From NCBI RefSeq assembly GCF_014647795.1, contig NZ_BMPW01000004.1, positions 372,001 through 436,000 of the forward strand: DNA of 64,000 bases, read 5' to 3'. Positions within the stretch are counted from its first letter, which is position 1; each line of letters opens with the position of its first letter. The position numbers were made by a program, and so were the translations under genes. Positions 9,438 to 20,605 of this stretch are shown piece by piece. Source of the stretch: Actinoplanes campanulatus. GTDB lineage: Bacteria > Actinomycetota > Actinomycetes > Mycobacteriales > Micromonosporaceae. The notes under the pieces were generated by a model. The model saw only the letters and a program-made list of their open reading frames with translations. It ran no database searches and was not told the DNA's origin.

Positions 9438-10706
9438 TCAACCCGCTGTGCAGGCCGATCCGTTGAGCGCGTACCCGGTCGGCGCTCCGCTGTCGCCGGT
9501 GTGGGTGGCCTGGAACCCGAAGCTGACCGACGCGCCGGGCGCCAGAGTGCCGTTGTAGCCGGCGTTGGTGGCGGTGACCCGTCCGGAGGCGGGCGTGTAG
9601 GTGGCGTTCCAGCCGTTGGTGATGGTCTGGCCGGTGGGCAGGGCGAAGGCCACGGTCCAGCCATTGACGGTGGAGCCGCCGGTGTTGGTTACGGTGATGT
9701 TCGTGGTCAGGCCGTTGTTCCAGGCGTTGACGGTGCTCGTGACACGGCATGCTGCGGGGCCGGGCGTCGGGCTGGACGGCGGGTTGGACGGCGGGTTCGA
9801 CGGCGGGTTCGACGACGGGGTGGTGCTGCCGAACTGGCTGAAGAACTGCCAGACCTCGCCGGACACCCAGGACGATGCGGCGTTGCGGTCCACCGGCAGG
9901 GGCACGTGGTCGCCGTCGAACGCCGCCCACTGCACCGGATATCCGGCCCGGCATCCGGAGTACGCGGTGGTGATGTGGGTTCCGCTGCCCTGGGCCGGCT
10001 CGGGCGGGTTCTGCGCCGTGCAGCCGTTGGCGCGTACGAAGCTGTCCCGGAGGGACCGGCCCATGGAGATGTTCAGGACGCTGTCGCGGATGCCGTGAAT
10101 CCCGAAGTAGGCGACCGGCTGGGAGGTCGAGGAGCAGCCGCTGAGGTTGGCGCCGGCGATCGGGGCGACCGCCCGGAAGACGTCCGGCCGGGCGCAGGCC
10201 AGGGCGTAGCTCATGGCGCCGCCGTAGCTGAAGCCCAGCGCGAACCTCTGCGAGGTGTCGACGCACAGGTCGCTCTCGACCGCGCGCAGGATGTCGTCGA
10301 CCAGGGTGACGTCGCGGCCACCGGTGTTGGCCCAGCCGGCGTCGAGGCCCTGCGGCGCGATGAAGATCGCGCTGTCGCCGGCCCGCTGCTGTAGTCCGTA
10401 GAAGCCGTTGGCCACCACGTCGTTGGAGCTGCCGTTGAGCCAGTGCAGGCCGACGACGAGCCGGTACGGCCGGCTGCTGGTGTAGTTGCCCGGCAGCCGC
10501 AGCTGGTAGGTGCGGGCCCGGCCGCCGCTCTGGATCGTGTGGGTGCCGTCGCGCAACGTCGGGGTCCTGCCGCATCCCGCGGTGGCTGCCAGGGCCGTGC
10601 CCTGCTCAGCCGACGCGGTCCCGCCGGTCAGGATCGCCGTGCCGGCGGCGATCAACAACGCCACGGCAGTGACAGCTGGGCCGAGAAGTGCTCTTCGTTG
10701 TGCCAT
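9438..10706 (-). CDS. secreted CE1-type esterase (feruloyl/acetyl-xylan) with C-terminal CBM2
   Basis: A 422-residue secreted alpha/beta-hydrolase of the CE1/polyhydroxybutyrate-depolymerase-like family. The signal peptide covers about residues 1-34. The catalytic domain contains the nucleophile elbow GFSYGGAMS, and a likely His in FDGDHVPLP. A PPSN-repeat linker (about 295-315) leads to a cellulose-binding CBM2 module (about 320-422, beginning ACRVTSTVNAWNNG). In a xylan-degrading neighbourhood the likely role is removal of feruloyl or acetyl groups from arabinoxylan. The ATG at 10706 follows GGAGG. It is transcribed in the same direction as the GH43 gene but separated from it by about 290 bp, and divergently from the GH27 operon. 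Confidence 0.85.
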   Translation of the reverse strand: MAQRRALLGPAVTAVALLIAAGTAILTGGTASAEQGTALAATAGCGRTPTLRDGTHTIQSGGRARTYQLRLPGNYTSSRPYRLVVGLHWLNGSSNDVVANGFYGLQQRAGDSAIFIAPQGLDAGWANTGGRDVTLVDDILRAVESDLCVDTSQRFALGFSYGGAMSYALACARPDVFRAVAPIAGANLSGCSSTSQPVAYFGIHGIRDSVLNISMGRSLRDSFVRANGCTAQNPPEPAQGSGTHITTAYSGCRAGYPVQWAAFDGDHVPLPVDRNAASSWVSGEVWQFFSQFGSTTPSSNPPSNPPSNPPSSPTPGPAACRVTSTVNAWNNGLTTNITVTNTGGSTVNGWTVAFALPTGQTITNGWNATYTPASGRVTATNAGYNGTLAPGASVSFGFQATHTGDSGAPTGYALNGSACTAG

Positions 10707-10920
10707 CGGAGGGCCTCCGCGAGGTGAACGTGCATCGAAAGTCTTGAATGCTGCCCGGTGCTCCGGATGTTACGGAGCCGTTACGTAAATTTCAACGGGA
10801 AATGGCTGTTCCCGGGCGGCGACCATGTGGAGCCGGCCCGCATAACAGAAATCGCCTTTTCGAATGACGGCAAAAGACCTCTTGAATGTCTCGAAACATC
10901 CTGGCAACCTTCCGACCAGC

Positions 10921-10934
10921 TGTTAGCGCTCTCA
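10921..10934. promoter_or_regulatory. LacI-type operator-like palindrome
   Basis: TGTTAGCGCTCTCA has the central AGCGCT and outer TG/CA symmetry typical of LacI-family operators. It lies 104 bp before the GH27 start; a second similar site follows at 10975. Operator function is inferred. Confidence 0.45.
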
Positions 10935-10974
10935 GGTCGGAGTGGCGCCTCGCCAACTGCCTCGTGAGCAGCGG

Positions 10975-10988
10975 TGTGAGCGATAACA
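10975..10988. promoter_or_regulatory. second LacI-type half-symmetric site
   Basis: TGTGAGCGATAACA closely resembles LacI-family operators. It lies 54 bp (about five helical turns) from the first site and 36 bp before the GH27 start. Paired sites suggest a looping or cooperative repressor. No LacI gene adjoins; the nearest is at 30889-31902. Confidence 0.4.
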
Positions 10989-11024
10989 GACCCTCGGTTC
11001 CCCGCTTGTCGAGGAGGCATCCCC

Positions 11025-12689
11025 ATGCCCAGCAGAAGACGGGACCTGCACCAATGCCCCCAACCAACTCTGGACGAGGCGATGATGAGAAAACTGGCGA
11101 CCGTACTCACCGCCGTACTGCTGCTGTTGCTGCCCGCACCCGCCGCCCGGGCGCTGGACAACGGCGTGGCCCGCACCCCGCCGATGGGCTGGAACAGCTG
11201 GAACACCTTCGGCTGCAACATCAACGAGACGCTGATCCGGCAGATGGCCGACGCGATGGTCAGCAGCGGCATGCGCGACGCGGGCTACCAGTACGTCGTC
11301 GTCGACGACTGCTGGATGAACCCGAACCGCGACGCCTCCGGCAACCTGCAGGGCGATCCGACCCGCTTCCCCAGCGGGATGAAGGCGCTGGGCGACTACC
11401 TGCACGGCCGCGGCCTCAAGTTCGGCATCTACCAGGCGCCGCTGGACAAGACCTGCGCCCAGTACTTCGGCAGCTACCCCGGCGCCACCGGCAGCCAGGG
11501 ACACGAGGCGCAGGACGCCCGGCAGTTCGCCGCCTGGGGCGTCGACTACCTCAAGTACGACTGGTGCTCGCCGAGCGGCACGATCAACGACCAGGTCACC
11601 ACGTTCGCCCGGATGCGCGACGCGCTCGCCGCCACCGGCCGGCCGATCGTCTACAGCATCAACCCGAACAGCATCCACGCCAAGACCGGCCCCCAGCGCA
11701 ACTGGGGCGACGTCGCCAACATGTGGCGCACCACCGAGGACATCACCAACGCCTGGGACACCGGGCAGACCAACGGCTACCCGATGGGCGTGAAGAACAT
11801 CGTCGACGTCACCGTGCCGCTCGCCGGTTACGCCCGGCCCGGGCAGTTCAACGACCCGGACATGATGGAGGTCGGCCGCAGCGGCATGACCGACACCGAG
11901 CAGCGCAGCCACTTCGCGCTCTGGGCGATCATGGCCTCTCCGCTGATCGCCGGCAACGACCTGCGCTCGATGAGCACGGCCACCCAGACCATCCTGAAAA
12001 ACCCCCGGCTCATCGCCGTCAACCAGGACACGCTCGGCCTCCAGGCGACCCAGATCTCGTACGACGGCACGCGCCGCGTGCTGGCCAAAACGCTGGCCAA
12101 CGGGGACGTCGCCGTCGCCTTGTTCAACCAGGGCGCATCCACCGCCACCGTCTCGACCACCGCCGCGGCGATCGGTAGGTCGGGCAGCTCCTTCACCCTG
12201 CAGGACGCCTGGAGCGGCGCCACGACGACCAGCACGGGCGCCATCAGCGCCAGCGTCCCCAGCCACGGCACGGTGGTCTACCGGGTCAGCGGCGGAACCA
12301 GCACGCCGCCGACCGGCACCACGTTCGTCAGCGCCGCATCGGGACGCTGCCTGGACGTCCCCAACGGCACCACGGCCAACGGCACGCAGCCGGTGATCTG
12401 GGACTGCAACGGCGGCACCAACCAGCGCTGGACGGTCACCGGGCAGAGCATTCAGATACTCGGCAAGTGCCTCGACGCCCCGATCGGCGCCACCGCCGGC
12501 GCCAAGGTCCAGCTCTGGGACTGCAACGGCGGCGCCAACCAGCAGTGGACGGTCAACACCGACGGCACCGTCCGCGGCACCGCCTCCGGACTCTGCCTGG
12601 ACGTCGATCGCAACCTGACCGCGAACGGCACGCTCGTCCTGCTGTGGACCTGCAGTGCCGCCGCCAACCAGCGATGGAGTCGTGTCTGA
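11025..12689 (+). CDS. secreted GH27 alpha-galactosidase with ricin-type CBM13
   Basis: Secreted retaining alpha-galactosidase that releases terminal alpha-galactose from galactomannan or arabinogalactan. The GH27 domain starts at NGVARTPPMGWNSWN; the nucleophile Asp is in YLKYDWC (about residue 179) and the acid/base Asp in the FNDPDMM motif. After a beta-sandwich comes a C-terminal ricin-type trefoil (about residues 430-554) with three NQRW/NQQW repeats. The ATG at 11025 has GAGGAGG 7 bp upstream, giving a long n-region. Starts at 11082 or 11085 would give a more compact signal peptide but have poorer ribosome sites. It is the first gene of an operon: the next gene overlaps its stop (TGATG). 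Confidence 0.9.
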   Translation: MPSRRRDLHQCPQPTLDEAMMRKLATVLTAVLLLLLPAPAARALDNGVARTPPMGWNSWNTFGCNINETLIRQMADAMVSSGMRDAGYQYVVVDDCWMNPNRDASGNLQGDPTRFPSGMKALGDYLHGRGLKFGIYQAPLDKTCAQYFGSYPGATGSQGHEAQDARQFAAWGVDYLKYDWCSPSGTINDQVTTFARMRDALAATGRPIVYSINPNSIHAKTGPQRNWGDVANMWRTTEDITNAWDTGQTNGYPMGVKNIVDVTVPLAGYARPGQFNDPDMMEVGRSGMTDTEQRSHFALWAIMASPLIAGNDLRSMSTATQTILKNPRLIAVNQDTLGLQATQISYDGTRRVLAKTLANGDVAVALFNQGASTATVSTTAAAIGRSGSSFTLQDAWSGATTTSTGAISASVPSHGTVVYRVSGGTSTPPTGTTFVSAASGRCLDVPNGTTANGTQPVIWDCNGGTNQRWTVTGQSIQILGKCLDAPIGATAGAKVQLWDCNGGANQQWTVNTDGTVRGTASGLCLDVDRNLTANGTLVLLWTCSAAANQRWSRV

Positions 12690-14494
12690 TGCTCAGGAGA
12701 ACTCTCTGGGTCCTCGCCCTGATGTGCGCGGCCGTCGCCGTGCCGTCGCCCGCACAGGCCGACAACCCGATCGTGCAGACCGTCTACACCGCCGACCCCG
12801 CGCCATTGGTGCACAACGGCCGCGTCTATCTCTACACCGGCCACGACGAGGACAACTCCACCTACTTCACCATGAAGGAGTGGCGGCTGTACTCGTCCGC
12901 CGACATGGTCAACTGGACCGACCACGGCTCACCCATGAGTCTGGCCACTTTCAGCTGGGCGAGCGCCGACGCGTGGGCCGGCCAGGTCGTTCAGCGCAAC
13001 GGCAAGTTCTACTGGTACGTCCCCGTCAAGAACCGGTCGACCGGCCGGATGGCCATCGGCGTCGGCGTCGCCTCCAGCCCGGCCGGACCGTTCACCGACG
13101 CCCTCGGGCGACCGCTGGTCGAGAACGGCGAGATCGACCCGACGGTGTTCGTCGACGACGACGGCCAGGCCTACCTCTACTGGGGAAACCCCAACCTCTG
13201 GTACGTACGGCTGAACACCGACATGATCAGCTACTCCGGCGGGGTGAACCAGATCCCGCTGACCACCGCCGGGTTCGGCACCCGCACCGGGAACGCCGGC
13301 CGGCCGACGCTGTACGAGGAGGGGCCCTGGGTCTACAAGCGCAACGGCCTCTACTACAACGTCTTCGCCGCCAAGTGCTGCTCGGAGTTCATCGGCTACT
13401 CCACCGCGCCCGGCCCCACCGGACCGTGGACCTACCGCGGCACCGTGATGCCCACCCAGGGCAGCAGCTTCACCAACCACGCCGGAGTCGTCGACTTCAA
13501 CGGCGGCTCGTACTTCTTCTACCACAACGGCGCGCTGCCCGGCGGCGGCGGTTACACCCGCTCGGTAGCCGTGGAACGGTTCAGCTACAACGCGGACGGC
13601 AGCATCCCGACGATCACCATGACCACGGCCGGCGCGCCGCAGAACGGAACGCTCGACCCGTACGCCCGGCAGGAGGCCGAGACGATCGCCTGGAGCTCCG
13701 GCGTCGAGACGGAACCGGCGAGCGAAGGCGGCATGAACGTCGGCTTCATCGACAACGGCGACTACATCAAGGTCAAGGGCGTCGCCTTCGGATCCGGGGC
13801 CACCTCGTTCTCGGCACGGGTCGCCTCCGCGGCCGGCGGCGGCCGTATCGAGTTGCGGCTGGGCAGCCCCACCGGCACTCTCGCCGGGACCTGTACGGTG
13901 CCGGGCACCGGAGGCTGGCAGACCTGGACGACCGTCACCTGCCCGGTCAGCGGCGCCACCGGCACCCAGGACCTTTACCTGCGGTTCACCGGCGGCACCG
14001 GCTCACTGTTCAACATGAACTGGTGGCAGTTCACCGGCGCCGCCGGCACCACGAATCTGCTCACCAACGGCACCGCCGAGAACGGCACCACCGGCTGGCG
14101 GGTGTTCGGCAGCGGCACCCTGTCGTCGGACACCGGCGTCGTGCACGGCGGCGCCCGGTCACTGGCACTCACCGGCCGGACCGGCGCGTGGAACGGCGCC
14201 GCCCAGGACGTCACCGCGCAACTGGTCAGTGGCAGGACCTACACGACCAGTGTGTGGGTGCGCAGCCAGGGCGCCGCCGCCACGACGGCGAAGGCGACGC
14301 TGGCGATCACCGCGGGCGGCTCGACCAGTTATGTCTCGCTGACCCCGGCGACGGCGGTCGACGCCTCCGGCTGGGTCCGGTTGACCGGCACCGCGACGGT
14401 CTCCTGGAGCGGCACGCTGTCCGGCGCCACCTGGTACGTCGAGACCGCCTCGGGCACCGACGGCTACTACCTCGACGACGCGGTGTTCCAGTGA
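12689..14494 (+). CDS. secreted GH43 arabinoxylan arabinofuranohydrolase with CBM6 and CBM4/9-like domains
   Basis: A 601-residue secreted enzyme resembling Bacillus XynD-type arabinoxylan arabinofuranohydrolases. The signal peptide ends near AQA/DNP. The GH43 propeller (about residues 25-330) begins with TADPAPLVHNGRVYLYTG, carrying the base Asp, and has the acid Glu around NGEIDPTVFVDDDG or EEGPWVYK. A CBM6 module (about 335-460, with GFIDNGDYIKV) and a C-terminal CBM4/9-like sandwich (about 470-601) follow. The ATG at 12689 shares one base with the GH27 stop and has GGAG 9 bp upstream, so it is translationally coupled. The longer frame from 12467 is only read-through inside the GH27 gene. 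Confidence 0.88.
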   Translation: MLRRTLWVLALMCAAVAVPSPAQADNPIVQTVYTADPAPLVHNGRVYLYTGHDEDNSTYFTMKEWRLYSSADMVNWTDHGSPMSLATFSWASADAWAGQVVQRNGKFYWYVPVKNRSTGRMAIGVGVASSPAGPFTDALGRPLVENGEIDPTVFVDDDGQAYLYWGNPNLWYVRLNTDMISYSGGVNQIPLTTAGFGTRTGNAGRPTLYEEGPWVYKRNGLYYNVFAAKCCSEFIGYSTAPGPTGPWTYRGTVMPTQGSSFTNHAGVVDFNGGSYFFYHNGALPGGGGYTRSVAVERFSYNADGSIPTITMTTAGAPQNGTLDPYARQEAETIAWSSGVETEPASEGGMNVGFIDNGDYIKVKGVAFGSGATSFSARVASAAGGGRIELRLGSPTGTLAGTCTVPGTGGWQTWTTVTCPVSGATGTQDLYLRFTGGTGSLFNMNWWQFTGAAGTTNLLTNGTAENGTTGWRVFGSGTLSSDTGVVHGGARSLALTGRTGAWNGAAQDVTAQLVSGRTYTTSVWVRSQGAAATTAKATLAITAGGSTSYVSLTPATAVDASGWVRLTGTATVSWSGTLSGATWYVETASGTDGYYLDDAVFQ

Positions 14495-14539
14495 GTGCGG
14501 CGAGGACGACCTCAGTCAACCCTTCTTCGGGGAGCAGCA

Positions 14540-15931
14540 ATGACAAGATCTAGATTGTTCAATGCGGTATTGGTGTCGGCCGGTGTCGCACTGCTGGCGT
14601 CGACGGCCGCCGCCGTGGCGATGCCCGCGAACGCCGCGGCGGCCGGCTGCTCGGTGACCTACGCCGTGTCGTCGCAGTGGCAGGGCGGGTTCAACGCCGA
14701 CGTGTCGATCACCAACCTCGGTGATCCGCTGTCGAGTTGGACGCTGACGTGGTCGTACGGCGCCGGCCAGACGGTGACGCAGGCGTGGAACGCGACCGTG
14801 ACGCAGAGCGGCTCGGCGGTGACGGCGAAGAACGTCGCCTACAACGGCTCGGTCGCGACCGGTGGCACGGTGTCGTTCGGTTTCAACGGGTCGTGGACCG
14901 GCAGCAACCCCGTACCCGCAAGCTTCGCCCTCAACGGCGGGACCTGCACCGGAGCGGCCGGTCCCCCGTCACCGTCCAGCTCGCCGTCGTCCTCTCCGTC
15001 CGCCTCGCCGTCGACGCCGGGCGGTTCGTGCACGCTCCCGCCGACCTACCGCTGGAGCTCGTCGGGCGTTCTCGCCAGCCCCCGGTCGGGGTGGGTCTCG
15101 CTGAAGGACTTCACCACCGTCGTGCACAACGGCAAGCACCTGGTCTACGCGTCGAACGTCGCCGGATCGTCCTACGGCTCGATGAACTTCAGCCTGTTCA
15201 CCGACTGGCCCGGCATGGCCTCGGCCGGCCAGAACGCGATGAGCCAGGCCGCCGTGGCGCCCACGCTGTTCTACTTCGCCCCGAAGAACATCTGGGTGCT
15301 GGCCTACCAGTGGGGTGCCTGGCCGTTCATCTACCGGACCTCCAGCGACCCGACCAACCCCAATGGCTGGTCCGCGCCGCAGCCGCTGTTCACCGGCAGC
15401 ATCTCCGGGTCCAGCACCGGCCCCATCGACCAGACCCTGATCGCTGACGGGCAGAACATGTACCTGTTCTTCGCCGGCGACAACGGCAAGATCTACCGGG
15501 CCGGCATGCCGATCGGGAACTTCCCCGGCAGCTTCGGCTCCTCCTACACCACGATCATGAGCGACACCACCGCCAACCTGTTCGAGGCGGTCCAGGTCTA
15601 CAAGATCCAAGGTCAGAACCAGTACCTGATGATCGTCGAGGCCATGGGCAGCCGGGGTCGCTACTTCCGCTCCTTCACCTCCAGCAGCCTGAGCGGCAAC
15701 TGGACGCCGCAGGCCGCCGGCGAGAGCAACCCGTTCGCCGGTGCGGCCAACAGCGGCGCCACCTGGACCAACGACATCAGCCACGGTGACCTGGTACGCG
15801 CCAACCCGGATCAGACCATGACCGTCGACCCCTGCAACCTGCAACTGCTCTACCAGGGCAAGGACCCCAGTGCCGGCGGTGCCTACGACCAGCTGCCGTG
15901 GCGGCCGGGCCTGCTGACCCTGCAACGGTAG
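14540..15931 (+). CDS. secreted CBM2-GH62 alpha-L-arabinofuranosidase
   Basis: A 463-residue secreted enzyme. The signal peptide ends near ANAAAA. An N-terminal CBM2 (about 36-135, [15 protein letters not shown] start) and a Ser/Pro linker lead to a GH62 catalytic domain beginning [17 protein letters not shown]62 enzymes remove arabinose from arabinoxylan backbones by inversion; the family acids would sit in [17 protein letters not shown] and [11 protein letters not shown]. The ATG at 14540 follows GGGGAG. It is 45 bp after the GH43-CBM6 gene with no hairpin between, so it is the third gene of the GH27-GH43-GH62 operon. It is followed by a long terminator. Confidence 0.92.
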   Translation: MTRSRLFNAVLVSAGVALLASTAAAVAMPANAAAAGCSVTYAVSSQWQGGFNADVSITNLGDPLSSWTLTWSYGAGQTVTQAWNATVTQSGSAVTAKNVAYNGSVATGGTVSFGFNGSWTGSNPVPASFALNGGTCTGAAGPPSPSSSPSSSPSASPSTPGGSCTLPPTYRWSSSGVLASPRSGWVSLKDFTTVVHNGKHLVYASNVAGSSYGSMNFSLFTDWPGMASAGQNAMSQAAVAPTLFYFAPKNIWVLAYQWGAWPFIYRTSSDPTNPNGWSAPQPLFTGSISGSSTGPIDQTLIADGQNMYLFFAGDNGKIYRAGMPIGNFPGSFGSSYTTIMSDTTANLFEAVQVYKIQGQNQYLMIVEAMGSRGRYFRSFTSSSLSGNWTPQAAGESNPFAGAANSGATWTNDISHGDLVRANPDQTMTVDPCNLQLLYQGKDPSAGGAYDQLPWRPGLLTLQR

Positions 15932-15958
15932 GCACGTACGGACCTTCATCGGTGGGGT

Positions 15959-16003
15959 ACCGGCCCGGCACACTCGATTCGCCGTCGAGTGCGCCGGGCC
16001 GGT
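15959..16003 (+). terminator. hairpin terminator of GH27-GH43-GH62 operon
   Basis: 19-bp arms with one mismatch (ACCGGCCCGGCACACTCGA and near-complement) and a 7-nt loop begin 28 bp after the GH62 stop. Confidence 0.85.
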
Positions 16004-16103
16004 GTGCATATGGAAATCCTGGAAGCCGGAAACGGTGCGGCGAGAAAAAGTCGCCAGAAGTGTTATGTGGCGAGGCTCGCTGAGGTCGGTGCTGACAACG
16101 CGC

Positions 16104-16114
16104 CGAAACTTCCG
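16104..16114. promoter_or_regulatory. CGAAAC-type box upstream of second GH10
   Basis: CGAAACTTCCG differs by one base from the perfect repeat at 43-53. It sits in the 451-bp gap (15932-16382) before the second GH10 gene. The gap also holds the terminator above and a TGTTTCGG half-site near 16231; nothing else clear is visible in it. Confidence 0.35.
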
Positions 16115-16271
16115 GAACTCGCCACGATTGGAGGCGCTATTCGCTGAGTATGTCCTCCAAGTTTGGCTGAAAGAGCAGGTGAGAGTGCATCTATGCTCTC
16201 TGATACTTCCGACACCCTCCCGGAAGGTATTGTTTCGGAGGCGTTACCGTGTCAGCATGACTTCGCATTGA

Positions 16272-17822
<1,551 letters not shown>

Positions 17823-17834
17823 CTCGATCGCGGC

Positions 17835-17868
17835 GAAGCGGTGGTGGCATCATCCGCCCCACCGCTTC
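17835..17868 (+). terminator. hairpin after GH10-CBM13
   Basis: 10-bp arms (GAAGCGGTGG and complement) with a 14-nt loop begin 12 bp after the stop of the xylanase gene. Confidence 0.6.
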
Positions 17869-17933
17869 ACCGGCCGCGGGTGCTGTCGCCTCGGATCGGG
17901 AAGATTCTGTGTACGCGTGACCGGAGGAGCCTG

Positions 17934-18827
17934 GTGTCGATCCCCTCGACAGTTGTTCTGGAGCAGCGGTTGTCCCGGGCGGGGATCCGCGACGTCGTCA
18001 CCGTCGAGCCGGTGAGCGGTGGACTCGCCGCGCTCGCCGGCATCGCCGTTCGCGACAATGCGCCGTCGGTCTTCGTCAAAGCCTTCGCCGAGGCACGGGA
18101 CGGCGACGGTGACGCCTTCGTCGCGGAGGCCGAAGCACTGGCGGCCCTGCGGGAGCTCGGAAAGCTGGCGACACCCGAGGTGATCGTGGCCAACCGAGAG
18201 GTGCTCGTGTTGTCGCTTCTCCAGCCGAGACCACACGATGAAACCTTCTGGGAGCAGTTCGCGTACGCGCTCGCCCACCTGCACACGAGCACCGTCCATC
18301 CCCGCTTCGGATGGCACCGCCACAACTGGCTGGGCCGCCGCCGGCAGGTCAACACGTGGTCCGACGACGGATTCGCCTTCTTCGCTGAGCACCGGCTGCT
18401 CCGCTGGCTCACCGAGCCGCGCGTCGAGGCCGCGCTCGAACCCGCCGACCGGGCAGCGCTGGAACGGTTGTGTGATCGGCTGCCGGAGCTGTTGCCGGAC
18501 CGGCCGGCCTGCCTGACCCACGGCGACCTGTGGGCCCAGAACGTGCTGGCCACGGCCGACGGGCGCGCGGCGCTGATCGACCCGGCGGTGTCGTACATGT
18601 GGGCCGAGGTGGACCTGGCCCATCTCTGGACCACCGCGCCGCCGCCGGAGTCGCGCCGCTTCTTCGATGTCTACGCCGAGGCGACCGGTCTCGACGACGG
18701 CTGGCCGGCCCGCATGCCGATCATCCAGCTGCGACAACATCTGGCGGTCCTGGCCCAGTTCGACGACGACTGGGGCGCCGCCGAGACGATCCGTGCCACG
18801 CTGACTCCGTTCCGGGCCGGGACCTGA
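17934..18827 (+). CDS. fructosamine/ketosamine-3-kinase family protein
   Basis: A 297-residue cytoplasmic protein of the fructosamine-kinase/phosphotransferase fold. It shows the catalytic-loop motif LTHGDLWAQNVL with the metal-binding LIDPAV segment, and the family landmark HNWLGRRRQVN. Such enzymes phosphorylate glycated amines or related sugars with ATP. The GTG at 17934 has GGAGGAG 7 bp upstream; the longer frame to 17841 runs through the upstream hairpin. It lies between the xylanase and a convergent dehydratase gene. A direct link to pentose metabolism is unproven. Confidence 0.85.
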   Translation: MSIPSTVVLEQRLSRAGIRDVVTVEPVSGGLAALAGIAVRDNAPSVFVKAFAEARDGDGDAFVAEAEALAALRELGKLATPEVIVANREVLVLSLLQPRPHDETFWEQFAYALAHLHTSTVHPRFGWHRHNWLGRRRQVNTWSDDGFAFFAEHRLLRWLTEPRVEAALEPADRAALERLCDRLPELLPDRPACLTHGDLWAQNVLATADGRAALIDPAVSYMWAEVDLAHLWTTAPPPESRRFFDVYAEATGLDDGWPARMPIIQLRQHLAVLAQFDDDWGAAETIRATLTPFRAGT

Positions 18828-18861
18828 CCGCCCGCGACCCGCGATGGCATCCAGGTGGAAT

Positions 18862-20577
18862 TCAGTGGGATTCGCGGGAGACGCGGTCGCCGCTGGAGCC
18901 GCGCAGGAAGTCACAGTCGGCGCCGGTGTCGGCCTGGCCGACGGTGTCGACGTAGAGGCGCTCCCAGCCGCGCGACGGCGCGGCGTAGGCCTTCGCCGCC
19001 TCCGGTGACGGCTCGCGGGCGGCCCACTGTTCGGCGGGGACGTCGGCGTCGAGGCGCCGGTTCGCGACGTCGAGGACGATCATGTCGCCGGTGCGGACCT
19101 TGGCGAGCGGCCCGCCGGCCGCGGCTTCCGGGGCGACGTGCAGGACCACGGTGCCGTACGCCGTACCCGACATCCGCCCGTCGCAGACGCGCACCATGTC
19201 GCGTACCCCCTGCTCGAGAAGTTTCGCCGGCAACGGCATGTTGGACACCTCCGGCATGCCCGGGTAGCCCTTGGGCCCGCAGCCGCGCAGCACCAGCACC
19301 GAGTCGGCGGTGACGTCCAGATCCGGGTCGTCGAGGCGGGCGTGCAGGTCCTCGACGGAGTCGAAGACCACGGCCGGCCCCCGGTGGCGCAGCAGGTGCG
19401 CAGACGCGGCGGCCGGTTTGACGACCGCACCGTCCGGCGCCAGGTTGCCGTAGAGGACCGCGATCCCGGCGTGCGGCCGCAGCGGCTCGGCCCGCGGCCG
19501 GATCACCTCCCGGTCGTAGACGCGGGCGTCGCCGAGGTGGTCGGCCAGCGGCCGGCCGGTGACCGTGATCGCGGCCGGATCCAGCAGGTCACGGACCTCG
19601 GCGAGGACGGCGTGCAGGCCGCCGGCACGGTAGAGGTCGTCCATCAGGTAACGGCCGGCCGGCAGCAGGTCGACCAGCAGCGGCACGTCGGCGCCCGTAC
19701 GATCGAAATCGTCTTGGGAAAGGTCGACGCCGAGCCGGCCGGCGATGGCGAGCAGGTGCACGACGGCGTTGGTGGAGCCACCCAGGGCGGCGAGGGCGAC
19801 GATCGCGTTGAGGAACGAGCCGCGGGTCATCACCTGGCTGGGGCGGCGGTCCGCGTCGACGAGTTCGACGGCGAGCACACCGGTCGCGTGGGCGGCCTCC
19901 AGCAGGCGGCTGTCGGGGGCCGGGGTGCCGGCCACCCCGGGCAGGGTCATGCCCAGCACCTCGGCGAGCAGTCCCATGGTGGAGGCGGTGCCCATCGTGT
20001 TGCAGTGGCCCCGGCTGCGGATCATCGACGACTCGGAGCGCTGGAACTCGGCCGCGCCGAGCGTGCCCGCGCGCACCTCCTCGGACAGTTTCCACACGTC
20101 GGTGCCGCAGCCGAGCGGCACGCCGCGGAAGGTGCCGGTCAGCATCGGGCCGCCGGGCATCACCACGGCCGGCAGGTCGACGGAGGCGGCGCCCATCAGC
20201 AGCGCGGGGATGGTCTTGTCGCAGCCGCCGAGCAGGACGACGCCGTCGATCGGGTTGGCGCGCAGCATCTCCTCGATCGCCATCGCGGCCATGTTGCGCC
20301 ACAGCATCGCGGTCGGGCGGACCTGGGTCTCGCCGATCGACACGACGGGCAGGTTCAGCGGGATGCCGCCGGCCCGGTGGATGCCGTCGGCGACGCTGCG
20401 GGCGACCTCGTCGAGGTGGGCGTTGCACGGGGTCAGGTCGGAGGCGGTGTTGGCGATGGCGATGTGCGGGCGCCCGTCGAAGGCGTCGGCCGGCAGACCG
20501 CGCCGCATCCAGGCACGGTGGATGTAGCTGTTCCGGTCGTCACCGGCGTACCACTGCGCACTGCGTCGCTGATGCAT
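18862..20577 (-). CDS. IlvD/Edd-family sugar-acid dehydratase
   Basis: A 571-residue Fe-S dehydratase of the IlvD/Edd family. Three conserved cysteines are visible: Cys51 (TPCNAH), Cys119 (GGCDKT) and Cys192 (GHCNTMGTAS). The C-terminal half has the GCGPKGYPGMPE and DGRMSGTAYG motifs. It lies divergent to an SMP-30 lactonase and next to a sugar ABC importer with an IclR regulator. A pentonate or hexonate dehydratase (arabinonate/xylonate type, giving a 2-keto-3-deoxy acid) is therefore more likely than dihydroxy-acid dehydratase of branched-chain synthesis. The exact substrate is inferred. The start at 20577 has GGAGG 8 bp upstream. Confidence 0.88.
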   Translation of the reverse strand: MHQRRSAQWYAGDDRNSYIHRAWMRRGLPADAFDGRPHIAIANTASDLTPCNAHLDEVARSVADGIHRAGGIPLNLPVVSIGETQVRPTAMLWRNMAAMAIEEMLRANPIDGVVLLGGCDKTIPALLMGAASVDLPAVVMPGGPMLTGTFRGVPLGCGTDVWKLSEEVRAGTLGAAEFQRSESSMIRSRGHCNTMGTASTMGLLAEVLGMTLPGVAGTPAPDSRLLEAAHATGVLAVELVDADRRPSQVMTRGSFLNAIVALAALGGSTNAVVHLLAIAGRLGVDLSQDDFDRTGADVPLLVDLLPAGRYLMDDLYRAGGLHAVLAEVRDLLDPAAITVTGRPLADHLGDARVYDREVIRPRAEPLRPHAGIAVLYGNLAPDGAVVKPAAASAHLLRHRGPAVVFDSVEDLHARLDDPDLDVTADSVLVLRGCGPKGYPGMPEVSNMPLPAKLLEQGVRDMVRVCDGRMSGTAYGTVVLHVAPEAAAGGPLAKVRTGDMIVLDVANRRLDADVPAEQWAAREPSPEAAKAYAAPSRGWERLYVDTVGQADTGADCDFLRGSSGDRVSRESH

Positions 20578-20605
20578 CGCCCACCTCCGCCGTCACTACA
20601 ATTCC

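Noticed and set aside
9775-9822. Short tandem repeat as a CRISPR-like or regulatory repeat
   Set aside because: It encodes the Pro-Pro-Ser-Asn linker between the esterase and CBM2 domains, a common low-complexity linker.
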